From: Mesorhizobium sp. B2-3-12
GTDB taxonomy: Bacteria > Pseudomonadota > Alphaproteobacteria > Rhizobiales > Rhizobiaceae
Assembly (NCBI RefSeq): GCF_006442205.1
Contig: NZ_VFVR01000003.1
Span: 577,740 to 641,739 of the forward strand
Direction: 5' to 3'
DNA length: 64,000 nt
Position 1 is the stretch's first letter. Each line of letters begins with the position of its first letter. The translations under genes and the position numbers were made by a program. Positions 41,809 to 50,994 of this stretch are shown here, piece by piece. The notes below the pieces were generated by a model that did not search any database, had not been told where the DNA came from, and worked only from the letters and a program-made list of their open reading frames with translations.

Positions 41809-42783
41809 ATGACCACCAAGCACGCGCCTGTTCTCATCATCGGTTCCGGCCCGGCCGGCTACACGGCGGCGGTCTATGCCGCGCGCGCCATGCTGAAGCC
41901 GATGCTCGTCGCCGGCCTGCAGCAAGGCGGCCAGTTGATGATCACCACCGATGTCGAGAACTATCCCGGCTTCGCCGATCCGATCCAGGGGCCGTGGCTG
42001 ATGGAGCAGATGCTCAAGCAGGCCGAGCATGTCGGCACCGACATCATCAACGACATCATCACCGAGGTCGATCTCAACGTGCGGCCATTCCGTGCCAAGG
42101 GCGACTCCGGCACGACCTACACGGCCGATGCACTGATCATCGCCACCGGCGCGCAAGCCAAGTGGCTGGGCATTCCGACCGAGCAGGACTTCATGGGCTT
42201 CGGCGTTTCGGCCTGCGCCACCTGCGACGGCTTCTTCTATCGCGGCAAGGATGTCGCGGTGGTCGGCGGCGGCAATTCGGCGGTGGAAGAGGCGCTCTAT
42301 CTGTCCAACCTCGCCAAGAGTGTCACCGTCATCCACAGGCGCTCGGACTTCCGTGCCGAGCGCATCCTACGTGAGCGCCTGTTGAAGAAGGACAATGTCC
42401 GCGTCATCTGGGACACGATCGTCGACGAGATCACCGGGCGGCCGGGCAAGGCACCGCTGCCGCCTTCGGTCGAAGGGCTGAAGCTCAGGCATGCCGTGAC
42501 CGGTGCCGAGAGCCACCTCAAGATCGACGGCGTCTTCGTGGCCATCGGCCATGCGCCCGCGGTCGAGTTGTTCGCCGGCAAGCTGAAGCAGAAGCCGAAC
42601 GGCTATCTGTGGACGGCGCCGGACTCGACGCGTACCGACGTGCCTGGCGTGTTCGCCGCCGGCGACGTGACGGACGATATCTACCGCCAGGCGGTGACGG
42701 CGGCCGGGCTCGGCTGCATGGCCGCGCTCGAAGCGGAAAAGTATCTGGCCGGCATCGAGGTGCATCGCGAAGCAGCGGAATAG
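41809..42783 (+). CDS. trxB: Thioredoxin reductase
   Basis: A 324-residue NADPH-thioredoxin reductase. FAD motif G-S-G-P-A-G (residues 12-17), redox-active C-A-T-C-D at 136-140 within A-C-A-T-C-D-G-F-F-Y, NADPH motif G-G-G-N-S-A-V-E-E-A, and C-terminal G-V-F-A-A-G-D-V-T-D. It keeps thioredoxin reduced in the cytoplasm. lsrB follows after 92 bases in the same direction; redox regulation of that regulator could be linked to this gene. Confidence 0.97.
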   Translation: MTTKHAPVLIIGSGPAGYTAAVYAARAMLKPMLVAGLQQGGQLMITTDVENYPGFADPIQGPWLMEQMLKQAEHVGTDIINDIITEVDLNVRPFRAKGDSGTTYTADALIIATGAQAKWLGIPTEQDFMGFGVSACATCDGFFYRGKDVAVVGGGNSAVEEALYLSNLAKSVTVIHRRSDFRAERILRERLLKKDNVRVIWDTIVDEITGRPGKAPLPPSVEGLKLRHAVTGAESHLKIDGVFVAIGHAPAVELFAGKLKQKPNGYLWTAPDSTRTDVPGVFAAGDVTDDIYRQAVTAAGLGCMAALEAEKYLAGIEVHREAAE

Positions 42784-42875
42784 GGGCGCTTGCAAAACTG
42801 TTAAAAAAACGGCTTAGAAACGCCGTGTAAAAGCCTGATTTTTCATTCAAACGCCAACCGGAACGAGGGGAAGTC

Positions 42876-43772
42876 ATGGCGTTGGACTGGGATAAGCTAC
42901 GCGTGTTTCACGCTGCGGCGGAAGCGGGGTCGTTTACGCATGCGGCCGAGACGCTGCATCTGTCGCAATCGGCAATCTCGAGACAGGTCAGCGCGCTCGA
43001 ACATGATGTCGGCGTGCCGCTGTTCAACCGCCATGCACGCGGCCTGGTGCTGACCGAACAGGGCGAGATGCTGTTCCGCACGGCGCATGACGTGCTGATG
43101 AAGCTGGAAACCATCAAGTCGCGGTTGACCGAGACCAAGGACCGGCCGTCCGGCGTGCTCAGGGTGACGACGACCGTCGGTCTCGGCGCGGGCTGGCTGA
43201 CCGAGCGGGTGCAGGAGTTCATCGAGCTCTACCCCGAAATCAGCCTGCAGCTGATCCTCGCCAATGAGGAGCTCGACCTCACCATGCGCCAGGCCGATTG
43301 CGCCATCCGGCTGCGCCAGCCGCAACAGCCGGACCTGATCCAGCGCCGTCTGTTCACCGTGCATTTCCATCTCTACGCCGCCCCATCCTACGTCGCCAAG
43401 TATGGCAAGCCGGGCTCGATCGCAGAGTTGAGAAGCCATCGCATCGTCACCTTTGGCCTGCCTGTGCCGTCGCATCTGTCGGAGTTGAACTGGCTGGAGA
43501 CGGTCGGTGATTTCGAGAGCGGCCGGCGCGTGCCGACACTGCAGATCAACGACATCCTGTCGATCAAGCGCGCCGTGCAGGGTGGCGCCGGCATCGCCAT
43601 GCTGCCGGATTATGTGATCAGCAAGGATTCCGGCCTGGTGCAGCTTCTGCCGGAGACCGAGGTGCCGTCCTTCGACACCTATTTCGCCTATCCCGACGCG
43701 ATGAAGAACCAGGCCAAGCTGCACGTCTTCCGCGACTTCATCATCGCCAAGGCGCGTAGCTGGTCTTATTGA
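42876..43772 (+). CDS. lsrB: LysR-family regulator LsrB / VtlR
   Basis: A 298-residue LysR protein. HTH K-L-R-V-F-H-A-A-A-E-A-G-S-F-T-H-A-A-E-T-L-H-L-S-Q-S-A-I-S-R-Q (residues ~7-37), substrate domain ~95-290 with V-G-L-G-A-G-W-L. The name rests on gene order (Lrp gene, trxB, then this) and family resemblance. LsrB/VtlR controls LPS, redox and host interaction genes in Sinorhizobium, Agrobacterium and Brucella, and in the last two activates abcR small RNAs. Only one cysteine (Cys142) is present, which limits disulfide-based sensing. GAGGGGAAG precedes the ATG. Confidence 0.85.
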   Translation: MALDWDKLRVFHAAAEAGSFTHAAETLHLSQSAISRQVSALEHDVGVPLFNRHARGLVLTEQGEMLFRTAHDVLMKLETIKSRLTETKDRPSGVLRVTTTVGLGAGWLTERVQEFIELYPEISLQLILANEELDLTMRQADCAIRLRQPQQPDLIQRRLFTVHFHLYAAPSYVAKYGKPGSIAELRSHRIVTFGLPVPSHLSELNWLETVGDFESGRRVPTLQINDILSIKRAVQGGAGIAMLPDYVISKDSGLVQLLPETEVPSFDTYFAYPDAMKNQAKLHVFRDFIIAKARSWSY

Positions 43773-43809
43773 CCCGCGACCGGCTGCCGCTCATCCTCTT
43801 GTCGTCATG

Positions 43810-44307
43810 TTACTGCCGCCAGGGCGTCAGCCGCGGCAGCCAGCCCGGTACGTTGCGGCGGTAGGCCTCGTACTCGGCACCGTAGCGGCCGGCGAGCGTC
43901 GGCTCCTCGTAGAGCTTGACGAAGGTGGCCATGGCGATTGCCGCGACGACGCCATAGGCGGCAAGCGTCCAGCTCGAAAACATCAGCACCTGGCCGAGAA
44001 TGATCGCCAGTACGGCGACATACATCGGATTGCGAACATGGCGATAGATGCCGCCGACCACCAGTTTCTCGGTCGGCGCGACCGGGGCGGGCGTGCCGAG
44101 GCCTTCCAGCGCGAAGCGGCCGAAGGCGTGCAGCAATGCCGCCACCGCGACCGCGATCAGGACCCAGCCCAGCGGCACCATGCCCGGCAGGCTCGACCGT
44201 GGCAGCCTCCAGCGGTCGCTCAGCAGCCACGGCGCCAGCCCTGCGACGACGCAAGGCGCGGCGATGAAAAAGGCGGCACTGCCGGCGGTCGCCGAAAGGG
44301 TCCGCAT
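43810..44307 (-). CDS. Isoprenylcysteine carboxyl methyltransferase-family membrane protein
   Basis: A 165-residue protein with four or five hydrophobic helices. It has the ICMT/PEMT-type motif V-V-G-G-I-Y-R-H-V-R-N-P-M-Y (residues ~84-97), then E-E-P-T-L-A-G-R-Y-G-A-E-Y-E-A-Y-R-R-N-V-P, where the R-H-x-x-N-P and E-E segments bind S-adenosylmethionine. Bacterial members methylate lipids or small thiols; the substrate is unknown. GGAGGC precedes the ATG. It stands between lsrB and the small RNA region on the opposite strand. Confidence 0.87.
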   Translation of the reverse strand: MRTLSATAGSAAFFIAAPCVVAGLAPWLLSDRWRLPRSSLPGMVPLGWVLIAVAVAALLHAFGRFALEGLGTPAPVAPTEKLVVGGIYRHVRNPMYVAVLAIILGQVLMFSSWTLAAYGVVAAIAMATFVKLYEEPTLAGRYGAEYEAYRRNVPGWLPRLTPWRQ

Positions 44308-44579
44308 CTTTTGCCTCCGCGGTTTTGGGCGACATGCCTCAGGAATAAACGCCTGCTGCCCGTTCGCACGTCATTATGCATTTTTGCGATTTTGGAACGA
44401 AAGCCGAGCGTGATTGGCGATTGGATCACGGCAATCGCTTCATCGGGCGCCCATTTTCGCCGATTCTGCTGGTCCTACTGGCTCTCGGAATGGGTTAGAC
44501 CACAGCCTGCATCTTTTTGCATGCGTGTGTTGCAAAATAGATGCTTGTTTCTTGGGCATGATGAGCAGATATATAGATC

Positions 44580-44695
44580 ATCTCCTGGGCGCGTTCTCCT
44601 CCCATTAGCGCCCTCGAGTGTTCCCCTCTGGAGGTTAGCCTTAACAGGCACTTCCAATCAAACTCAGCCGGATCTTCGTTGATCCGGCTTTTTTG
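44580..44695 (+). ncRNA. abcR: Candidate AbcR-type (alpha-r15) small RNA 1
   Basis: About 115 nucleotides. A hairpin GGGCGC (44587-44592) / GCGCCC (44608-44613) displays the loop GTTCTCCTCCCATTA, complementary to Shine-Dalgarno sequences. A second CU-rich patch (TTCCCCTCTGG, 44621-44631) follows, then an unstructured AU-rich spacer and the terminator at 44666-44695. A weak promoter (CTTGGG at 44551, TATAGA at 44572) precedes it. Size, two anti-SD motifs, terminator and location near lsrB all fit AbcR riboregulators, which with Hfq block translation of ABC transporter binding-protein mRNAs. Ends are estimates. Confidence 0.75.
44666..44695 (+). terminator. Intrinsic terminator of candidate small RNA 1
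   Basis: AGCCGGATC (44666-44674), loop TTCGTT, GATCCGGCT (44681-44689), then a T run to 44694. A nine-bp perfect stem. Confidence 0.93.
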
Positions 44696-44771
44696 TTGCC
44701 CGCACCCTGGCTTTGTTGCCCGCATCCTGCAGGGGCAGATGAAAATTTCACCGGAATTGCCGCGTAACAGT

Positions 44772-44796
44772 GTCATGTAACCTCTGGTAACATGAC
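44772..44796. promoter_or_regulatory. 25-base dyad, candidate regulator site
   Basis: GTCATGT-A-ACC-TCT-GGT-A-ACATGAC: arms of 11 bases with one mismatch. It lies 33 bases before the TATAGG box of the second RNA region, a plausible place for LsrB/VtlR or another dimeric regulator. Confidence 0.6.
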
Positions 44797-44832
44797 AAGC
44801 ACACCCTTCATCTGCTAAGTGAAATATAGGAC

Positions 44833-45013
44833 GCGGTGTGGTTCGGACGGGAGATGGGGGCATCACTCGTACGGCCCGGGCTCAGGCGGCTACCGCGTCC
44901 GAACCTTTTCCCGCCGGAGTTAGGCGACTTACACGCGGCGGACCTGCCGTTTCTCCTCCCAAGAAAACGGTCCGCGAACAAAACGGCGTCCGGCCCCCCG
45001 GGCGTCGTTTTTG
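44833..45013 (+). ncRNA. Candidate small RNA 2 with the same anti-SD loop
   Basis: Up to 180 nucleotides if started from the TATAGG box at 44825-44830. The 5' half can form either 44829-44837 with 44892-44900 (9 bp) or 44840-44849 with 44896-44905 (10 bp), which exclude each other. The 3' half has a hairpin at 44938-44976 (GCGGA, CCGTTT / AAACGG, TCCGC). Its loop shows CTCCTCCC, and TTCTCCTCCCA matches the 11-base loop motif of RNA 1. The terminator is at 44983-45013. It could be the tandem AbcR partner with an upstream regulatory part, or an RNA starting nearer 44905. Confidence 0.6.
44983..45013 (+). terminator. Intrinsic terminator of candidate small RNA 2
   Basis: ACGGCGTCCGG (44983-44993), loop CCCC, CCGGGCGTCGT (44998-45008), then TTTTGG. 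Eleven pairs with two G-U. Confidence 0.85.
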
Positions 45014-45018
45014 GTTTT

Positions 45019-45042
45019 GCCCCCTCGATCATTCGAGGGGGC
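45019..45042. terminator. Bidirectional hairpin between small RNA 2 and the EF-G-like gene
   Basis: GCCCCCTCGA (45019-45028), TCAT, TCGAGGGGGC (45033-45042): a perfect ten-bp stem. No strong T run on either side, but it is placed to insulate convergent transcripts. Confidence 0.6.
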
Positions 45043-45094
45043 TTCATGTGCATCGGCCAGAGAAACGGGCGGCCAGAATCAGGCCGCCAGAAAA

Positions 45095-47146
45095 TCAGGC
45101 CGCCTTGCCATTGGCGTTCATCGCGTCGTCGGCAAGACGGCCGGTGAGCTCGGCCATATGGTCGAAAGCGGCGCGGTAGCTGGCGACGCCCGAGGTGGCC
45201 GAGCGCAGCTCGATGATCAGATCACCGATCTCGGCCTGCGGCATGGTCGCCTCGACGACATCCCAACCCGGCCAGTCGGGCCGCGCGTCATAACCCAGGA
45301 TCTGGCCGCGCCGCTGCGGGATCAGGGCGATGATCTTCGATGTCGCGTCCGAAGGCGTGACGATCTCGACCTTCATCACCGGCTCCAGGAGCACCGGCGA
45401 GCAGGCGGCCATGCCTTCCTTCATGGCGAGCTTGGCCGCCATCTGGAAGGCCATGTCGGAGGAATCGACCGCATGGTAGGACCCATCCGACAGGTTGACC
45501 GCGACGTCGACCACGGGAAAGCCGAGCGGCCCCGACTTGAGGTAGTCGCGAATGCCGGTCTCGACCGACTGGATATAGGTCTTGGGCACGACGCCCCCGG
45601 TGATGGTGTCGGTGAACTGGAAGCCGGAGCCGCGCGGCAGCGGCTTGATCTCGATCACCACATCGCCGAACTGGCCGTGGCCGCCGGACTGCTTCTTGTG
45701 GCGGCCGCGCTGCTGCACCGATTTGCGGATCGTCTCGCGATAGGGCACGGCAGGCGCATGGCCTTCGACCGGGATCTGGTTCTTGCCCTCCAGCCGCTCG
45801 CGCACCACGCGCAGATGCATCTCTCCGTGGCCCGAAAGCACGGTCTCGGCCGAGTCCTGGTTGTGGCGCAGGCTGAGCGAGGGATCTTCCTCGGCCAGGC
45901 GCTGGATGGCGGCCGACATCTTGACCTCGTCCTTGCGCTCCTTGGGGCGCAGCGCGAAGGCAAAGACCGGTTGCGGCGGCTCGAAGTTGAACAGCGGCTT
46001 GATGCCGCCCTTGGCCGAACTCAGGGTCTGGCCTGTCTTGACCTCGTCCAGCTTGCCGAGCGCCACGGTGTCGCCGACCCTGGCGGATGTCAGTTTGACC
46101 TGGTCCTTGCCCAGCATCTTGTAGATACCGGAAACCTTGGCGGTGTCGCCGCCGGGCAGCCACAGTTCCGAGCCGTCGGCAATCTGGCCGGACAGGACGC
46201 GCGACACCGACAGCTTGCCCCCATGCGGCGTGTGGATGGTCTTCATCACCTGGACCACCGTCGCGTTGCCGTCCGGGGCACCGAGCCGTTTGCGGGTCGC
46301 CTCGATGTCGGGCGCGTCGTGGCGGATCGTCTTCAAGAGGCGCAGCACGCCATTGCCTTTCTCGGCGGTGCCGATCAGCACCGGCGTCACCGCGCCGTCG
46401 CGCAGATCGGCGGCGAGGTCGTCGAAGACCGCGTCCTTGGGTGGCTCGATCTCCTCGAGCAACTGTTCCATCAGCTGGTCGTCATGGTCGGCCAACGTCT
46501 CCAGCATGGAGAAGCGCGCCTCCAGTTCGCGCGCCTTGTCGTCGCCGGGTATCTCGGCCACCTCGCTCTCGGCATATTCGCGGTAGATGTAGGCGCGCTC
46601 CAGCGCCAGATCGATCGAGCCGATGACGACGCCGTCCTTGCGCAGCGGAATCTGGCGCAGAAGCAGCGGCGCCGAACTCGTCGGCTGCAGCATCTTCAGC
46701 GTGTCGCGCACGCCCGCGATCGCCTTGTCGACCTTGTTGAGGAACAGGATGCGCGGCACGCCGAGATCGTCGAGCTTGCGCATGATGAGCTGCAAGGCGG
46801 GGATCTTCTTTTCGTCGGCCTCGGCCACGACCACCGCGACATCGCAGGCGGCCAGCACCGGTTCGGCCTCGAAGGAGAATTCGATCGATCCGGGGCAGTC
46901 GATGAAGGTGAACTGCTCGCCCATGAATTCGGTGGTGGCGATCGACGCCTCGACGCTCATGGCATGGGCGCGCGCCTCGGGCGAATGGTCTGAAACGGTG
47001 TTGCCCGAGGAAACCGGGTTCTGGCGGGGAATGGCGCCCGTACGGGCCAATATGGCTTCGAGAAGTGTCGTCTTACCGCTTGCGAAGGGACCGACTATGG
47101 CAATGCATTTCGGTCCCGTGCGTCGTCCTCCGGCGCGATTACCCAT
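45095..47146 (-). CDS. Elongation factor G-like paralogue (FusA2 type)
   Basis: A 683-residue translation-factor GTPase homologue with EF-G domains I-V. P-loop G-P-F-A-S-G-K-T at 19-26, N-K-V-D at 137-140, domain II (~270-370), III, IV (~470-590) and V (to 683). Two key EF-G elements differ. The switch I R-G-I-T-I is replaced by A-H-A-M-S-V-E, and the catalytic D-T-P-G-H is D-C-P-G-S (Ser87 for His). GTP hydrolysis is therefore probably slow or altered. Such paralogues coexist with true EF-G in many Alphaproteobacteria; role unknown. AGTGGAGG precedes the ATG. Confidence 0.9.
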   Translation of the reverse strand: MGNRAGGRRTGPKCIAIVGPFASGKTTLLEAILARTGAIPRQNPVSSGNTVSDHSPEARAHAMSVEASIATTEFMGEQFTFIDCPGSIEFSFEAEPVLAACDVAVVVAEADEKKIPALQLIMRKLDDLGVPRILFLNKVDKAIAGVRDTLKMLQPTSSAPLLLRQIPLRKDGVVIGSIDLALERAYIYREYAESEVAEIPGDDKARELEARFSMLETLADHDDQLMEQLLEEIEPPKDAVFDDLAADLRDGAVTPVLIGTAEKGNGVLRLLKTIRHDAPDIEATRKRLGAPDGNATVVQVMKTIHTPHGGKLSVSRVLSGQIADGSELWLPGGDTAKVSGIYKMLGKDQVKLTSARVGDTVALGKLDEVKTGQTLSSAKGGIKPLFNFEPPQPVFAFALRPKERKDEVKMSAAIQRLAEEDPSLSLRHNQDSAETVLSGHGEMHLRVVRERLEGKNQIPVEGHAPAVPYRETIRKSVQQRGRHKKQSGGHGQFGDVVIEIKPLPRGSGFQFTDTITGGVVPKTYIQSVETGIRDYLKSGPLGFPVVDVAVNLSDGSYHAVDSSDMAFQMAAKLAMKEGMAACSPVLLEPVMKVEIVTPSDATSKIIALIPQRRGQILGYDARPDWPGWDVVEATMPQAEIGDLIIELRSATSGVASYRAAFDHMAELTGRLADDAMNANGKAA

Positions 47147-47337
47147 GACTGACCTCCACTCAGGCGTTTTCCTGGGGACCGACTGGCGTTCATGGTTCAG
47201 GCCAAGGTCAATCGGTCCTGAGCGGCGGCCGGCCTGTTCGACCGTCGCGGGCGGCCTGTTTCGACCTGCCCGCGATTATCGTCCCACTTGTTTGCCGGGA
47301 GGGCAAGGAAAATAGGAAGCCGGTGCGGATGGCCGGC

Positions 47338-48867
47338 TCAGGCGCTGAGCGCCAGCGGTTCGGCCGAGCGTCCGTCAGGCAGCGCGAGCTTGTCGCGTGG
47401 CGCCGGCCTGCCAAAGAAATAACCCTGGAAACGGTTGCAGCCGGCGGCCTTGGCGAGAGCGAATTCTTCCGCAGTCTCCACGCCTTCCGCCACGATGGTG
47501 ACCTGCTGGATGCGCGCGATCTGCGCCAGCGCCGAAACGAAGATCTGCGCCACCTGGTCATGGGCGAGGGAACGGATGTAGGAGCGATCGATCTTGATGA
47601 TATCGACGGGCAAGGTCTTGAGATAGTTGAAGCCGCAATGGCCGGTGCCGAAATCGTCGAGGGCGATGTGAAAGCCGAGGCCGCGCAATGCCTCGAGGCG
47701 GCGCAGGATCTCCGATGTGGCGGCGGTCGCCACCGTCTCGGTGATCTCGATGATGAACTGTGACGCCGACCGGCCGGTTTCCTTCAGCACGCGGGCGCAC
47801 ATGGTGACGATCTCGTCGCGCTTGAGCTGCTCGCCGGAGACGTTGATGGAGATGCGGCGGCCGGGGAACTGGGCGATGTCGGCACAGGCGCGCTTGAACA
47901 CCCATTCGCCGAGCATGTCGATCAACGTCGAGCGTTCGGCGATGGCGATGAACTCGGCCGGCGCGATCAGCCCGCGCACCGGGTGACGCCAGCGGATGAG
48001 CCCTTCGAGCGCCTGGGTGGACCCGTCCGGGTTGACGATCGGCTGGTAATGCAGTTCGAGTTCGCCGAGATAGACCGCGGCGCGCAGTTCCCGTTCGACC
48101 AGGCGCCGGTAGCGCTTGTCGGACAGCATCTCCTCGTCGAAGACGGTGACGCGGCCACGGCCCGCCGCCTTGCTTTCATAGAGCGCCAGATCGGCAACCA
48201 GCATCAGTTCCGTCGTGTTCGAGGCATGGGCCGGCGCCAGGGCCACGCCAACCGAAATGGAGAGCGGAATGGTCTTGCCTTCATGCGATTTGCCGGCGCG
48301 CATGGCATCCAGCAATTGCCTGACATCCTTGTTGATGGCGTTGAGGTCGCCGTGCGGAATGATGACGCCGAATTCGTCGCCGCCAAGGCGTCCGACCATG
48401 GCACCGGCAAAGATGCGCTCCGAGGTCTTGACCAGATGCATCAGGGTGAGGTCGCCGAACTGGTGACCGAACGTGTCGTTCAACTGCTTGAAATGGTCGA
48501 GGTCGATCAAGAGCAAGGTCGCCTCGCGCCTGTCGCGCATGGTGCCCAGGCTGTCGCGCAGCGCTTCGAGGAAATAGCGTCTCGTCATCGCGCCGGTCAT
48601 CGCGTCCCTGGTGAGGAAATGATGTTTCTCGGCCTCGGCGGCGGCGGCCGACTGGAGCCGATGGACGACGCTGCTGCGCATATACATCAATGCCAGCAAG
48701 GCCAGGCTCGTGGCCAGGATCGAGATGGCGAAGGCACTGCCGGCGGGCAGGTCTTGCGAGATGTCGAAAGCGCCAAGTGCCGCTACGGCGATGCTGATCA
48801 CAAGCAGCGACTGGATACCGCGGTAGATCCGGCCGCTATGGTCCTTGATCGTCGCCAGTATGCTCAT
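47338..48867 (-). CDS. Membrane GGDEF-EAL protein (c-di-GMP turnover)
   Basis: A 509-residue protein. Two N-terminal membrane helices (~18-36, 45-64) and a short linker lead into a GGDEF domain (~82-245) with intact G-G-D-E-F at 162-166 and no R-x-x-D inhibitory site five residues before. The EAL domain (~258-500) reads E-G-L at 288-290 in place of E-A-L. It otherwise keeps N-V-S, E-I-T-E, D-D-F-G-T-G, K-I-D and E-G-V-E. It may make and break cyclic di-GMP at the inner membrane, tuning motility and polysaccharide. The ATG at 48867 begins right at the membrane segment. Confidence 0.92.
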   Translation of the reverse strand: MSILATIKDHSGRIYRGIQSLLVISIAVAALGAFDISQDLPAGSAFAISILATSLALLALMYMRSSVVHRLQSAAAAEAEKHHFLTRDAMTGAMTRRYFLEALRDSLGTMRDRREATLLLIDLDHFKQLNDTFGHQFGDLTLMHLVKTSERIFAGAMVGRLGGDEFGVIIPHGDLNAINKDVRQLLDAMRAGKSHEGKTIPLSISVGVALAPAHASNTTELMLVADLALYESKAAGRGRVTVFDEEMLSDKRYRRLVERELRAAVYLGELELHYQPIVNPDGSTQALEGLIRWRHPVRGLIAPAEFIAIAERSTLIDMLGEWVFKRACADIAQFPGRRISINVSGEQLKRDEIVTMCARVLKETGRSASQFIIEITETVATAATSEILRRLEALRGLGFHIALDDFGTGHCGFNYLKTLPVDIIKIDRSYIRSLAHDQVAQIFVSALAQIARIQQVTIVAEGVETAEEFALAKAAGCNRFQGYFFGRPAPRDKLALPDGRSAEPLALSA

Positions 48868-49105
48868 CGGCCAGCCCCCGCAATGCAGGCTCACGGCTAG
48901 TGGGCAGCCGTTAAGAAGACATTGAATTCGCCGGCATTTCGCGCCGGCGCGCGATGCGGGGAAAGTTCATGGTTAAGAGAAAGTCCGGTCTTCGTCCGAG
49001 CGCGCCGACAAGGCTGGTTGCATCGGGGCCAATCCGAGCCGAGAATGCATTTCACTTCAAAGGAGGCCCGGCGTTTCGCCGGCTGCAGCCAGTCCAGGAC
49101 AGACG

Positions 49106-49501
49106 ATGAAAATCATTGCTTGCGGCAGCGTGCCGACCGTCATCGCGCCGGACAAATACTTCAGCGGTCGGGTTCTGCAGACGCCGATCATCGAGACCGA
49201 GGCGCCGGCGCGGCTCAGGGCCACGCTGGTCAGTTTCGAACCCGGCGCGCGTACCCACTGGCACACGCATCCGCTTGGCCAGACGCTTTATGTCACCGCG
49301 GGCGCCGGCCTGGCCCAGACGTGGGACGGGCCAATCCGGGAGATCAAGGCCGGTGACGTCATCTCCTTCGCGCCCGGCGAGAAGCATTGGCATGGCGCGG
49401 CGCCGAAATCGGCGATGACGCATATCGCCATGCAGGAGGCGCTCGACGGCATCCATGCCGACTGGCTAGAAGCGGTGACGCCGGCGCAATATGGCGGCTG
49501 A
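49106..49501 (+). CDS. Single-domain metal cupin, hydroxynitrile lyase-like
   Basis: A 131-residue cupin. Metal ligands H53, H55, Q59 (W-H-T-H-P-L-G-Q) and H94 (K-H-W-H-G) are all present at the same positions as in the manganese cupin hydroxynitrile lyases from Acidobacterium/Granulicella. The surrounding F-E-P-G-A-R-T and A-M-T-H are shared too. The native substrate of these bacterial cupins is unclear; an aldehyde/cyanohydrin or carboxymuconolactone-type reaction is possible. It is followed by a strong terminator and stands alone. Confidence 0.88.
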   Translation: MKIIACGSVPTVIAPDKYFSGRVLQTPIIETEAPARLRATLVSFEPGARTHWHTHPLGQTLYVTAGAGLAQTWDGPIREIKAGDVISFAPGEKHWHGAAPKSAMTHIAMQEALDGIHADWLEAVTPAQYGG

Positions 49502-49522
49502 GTGCTGAGCCTGGATTGACGA

Positions 49523-49565
49523 AACCCGGCGGTGACGCCTCAGCGTTGACGCCGGGTTTTGTTTT
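49523..49565 (+). terminator. Intrinsic terminator after the cupin gene
   Basis: AACCCGGCG (49523-49531) pairs with CGCCGGGTT (49550-49558), followed by TTGTTTT. It lies 20 bases after the stop and also faces the convergent aminotransferase gene. Confidence 0.88.
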
Positions 49566-49577
49566 GGACTTACCAGA

Positions 49578-50894
<1,317 letters not shown>

Positions 50895-50994
50895 TCAATG
50901 AGGCGTGATCAATAGAAAGTTCATTAACGCACGGTAGAGGCTTGCATGGCAGGATCGTAAATCCAATTCCGCCAGGTCGCGGAGCGAGGAACCC

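Larger units (their letters stand above)
44308..45094. other. Large intergenic region carrying two candidate small RNAs
   Basis: A 787-base gap with no protein gene. It contains AT-rich promoter-like stretches, a 25-base dyad, two CU-rich hairpin loops, two intrinsic terminators and a long bidirectional hairpin (each listed). The dense structure on the plus strand argues for noncoding RNA genes. Confidence 0.8.

Noticed and set aside
45011..46993. A 660-residue plus-strand frame opposite the EF-G-like gene
   Set aside because: Antisense shadow: His/Asp/Leu-rich without domains, while the minus strand encodes a full EF-G homologue.
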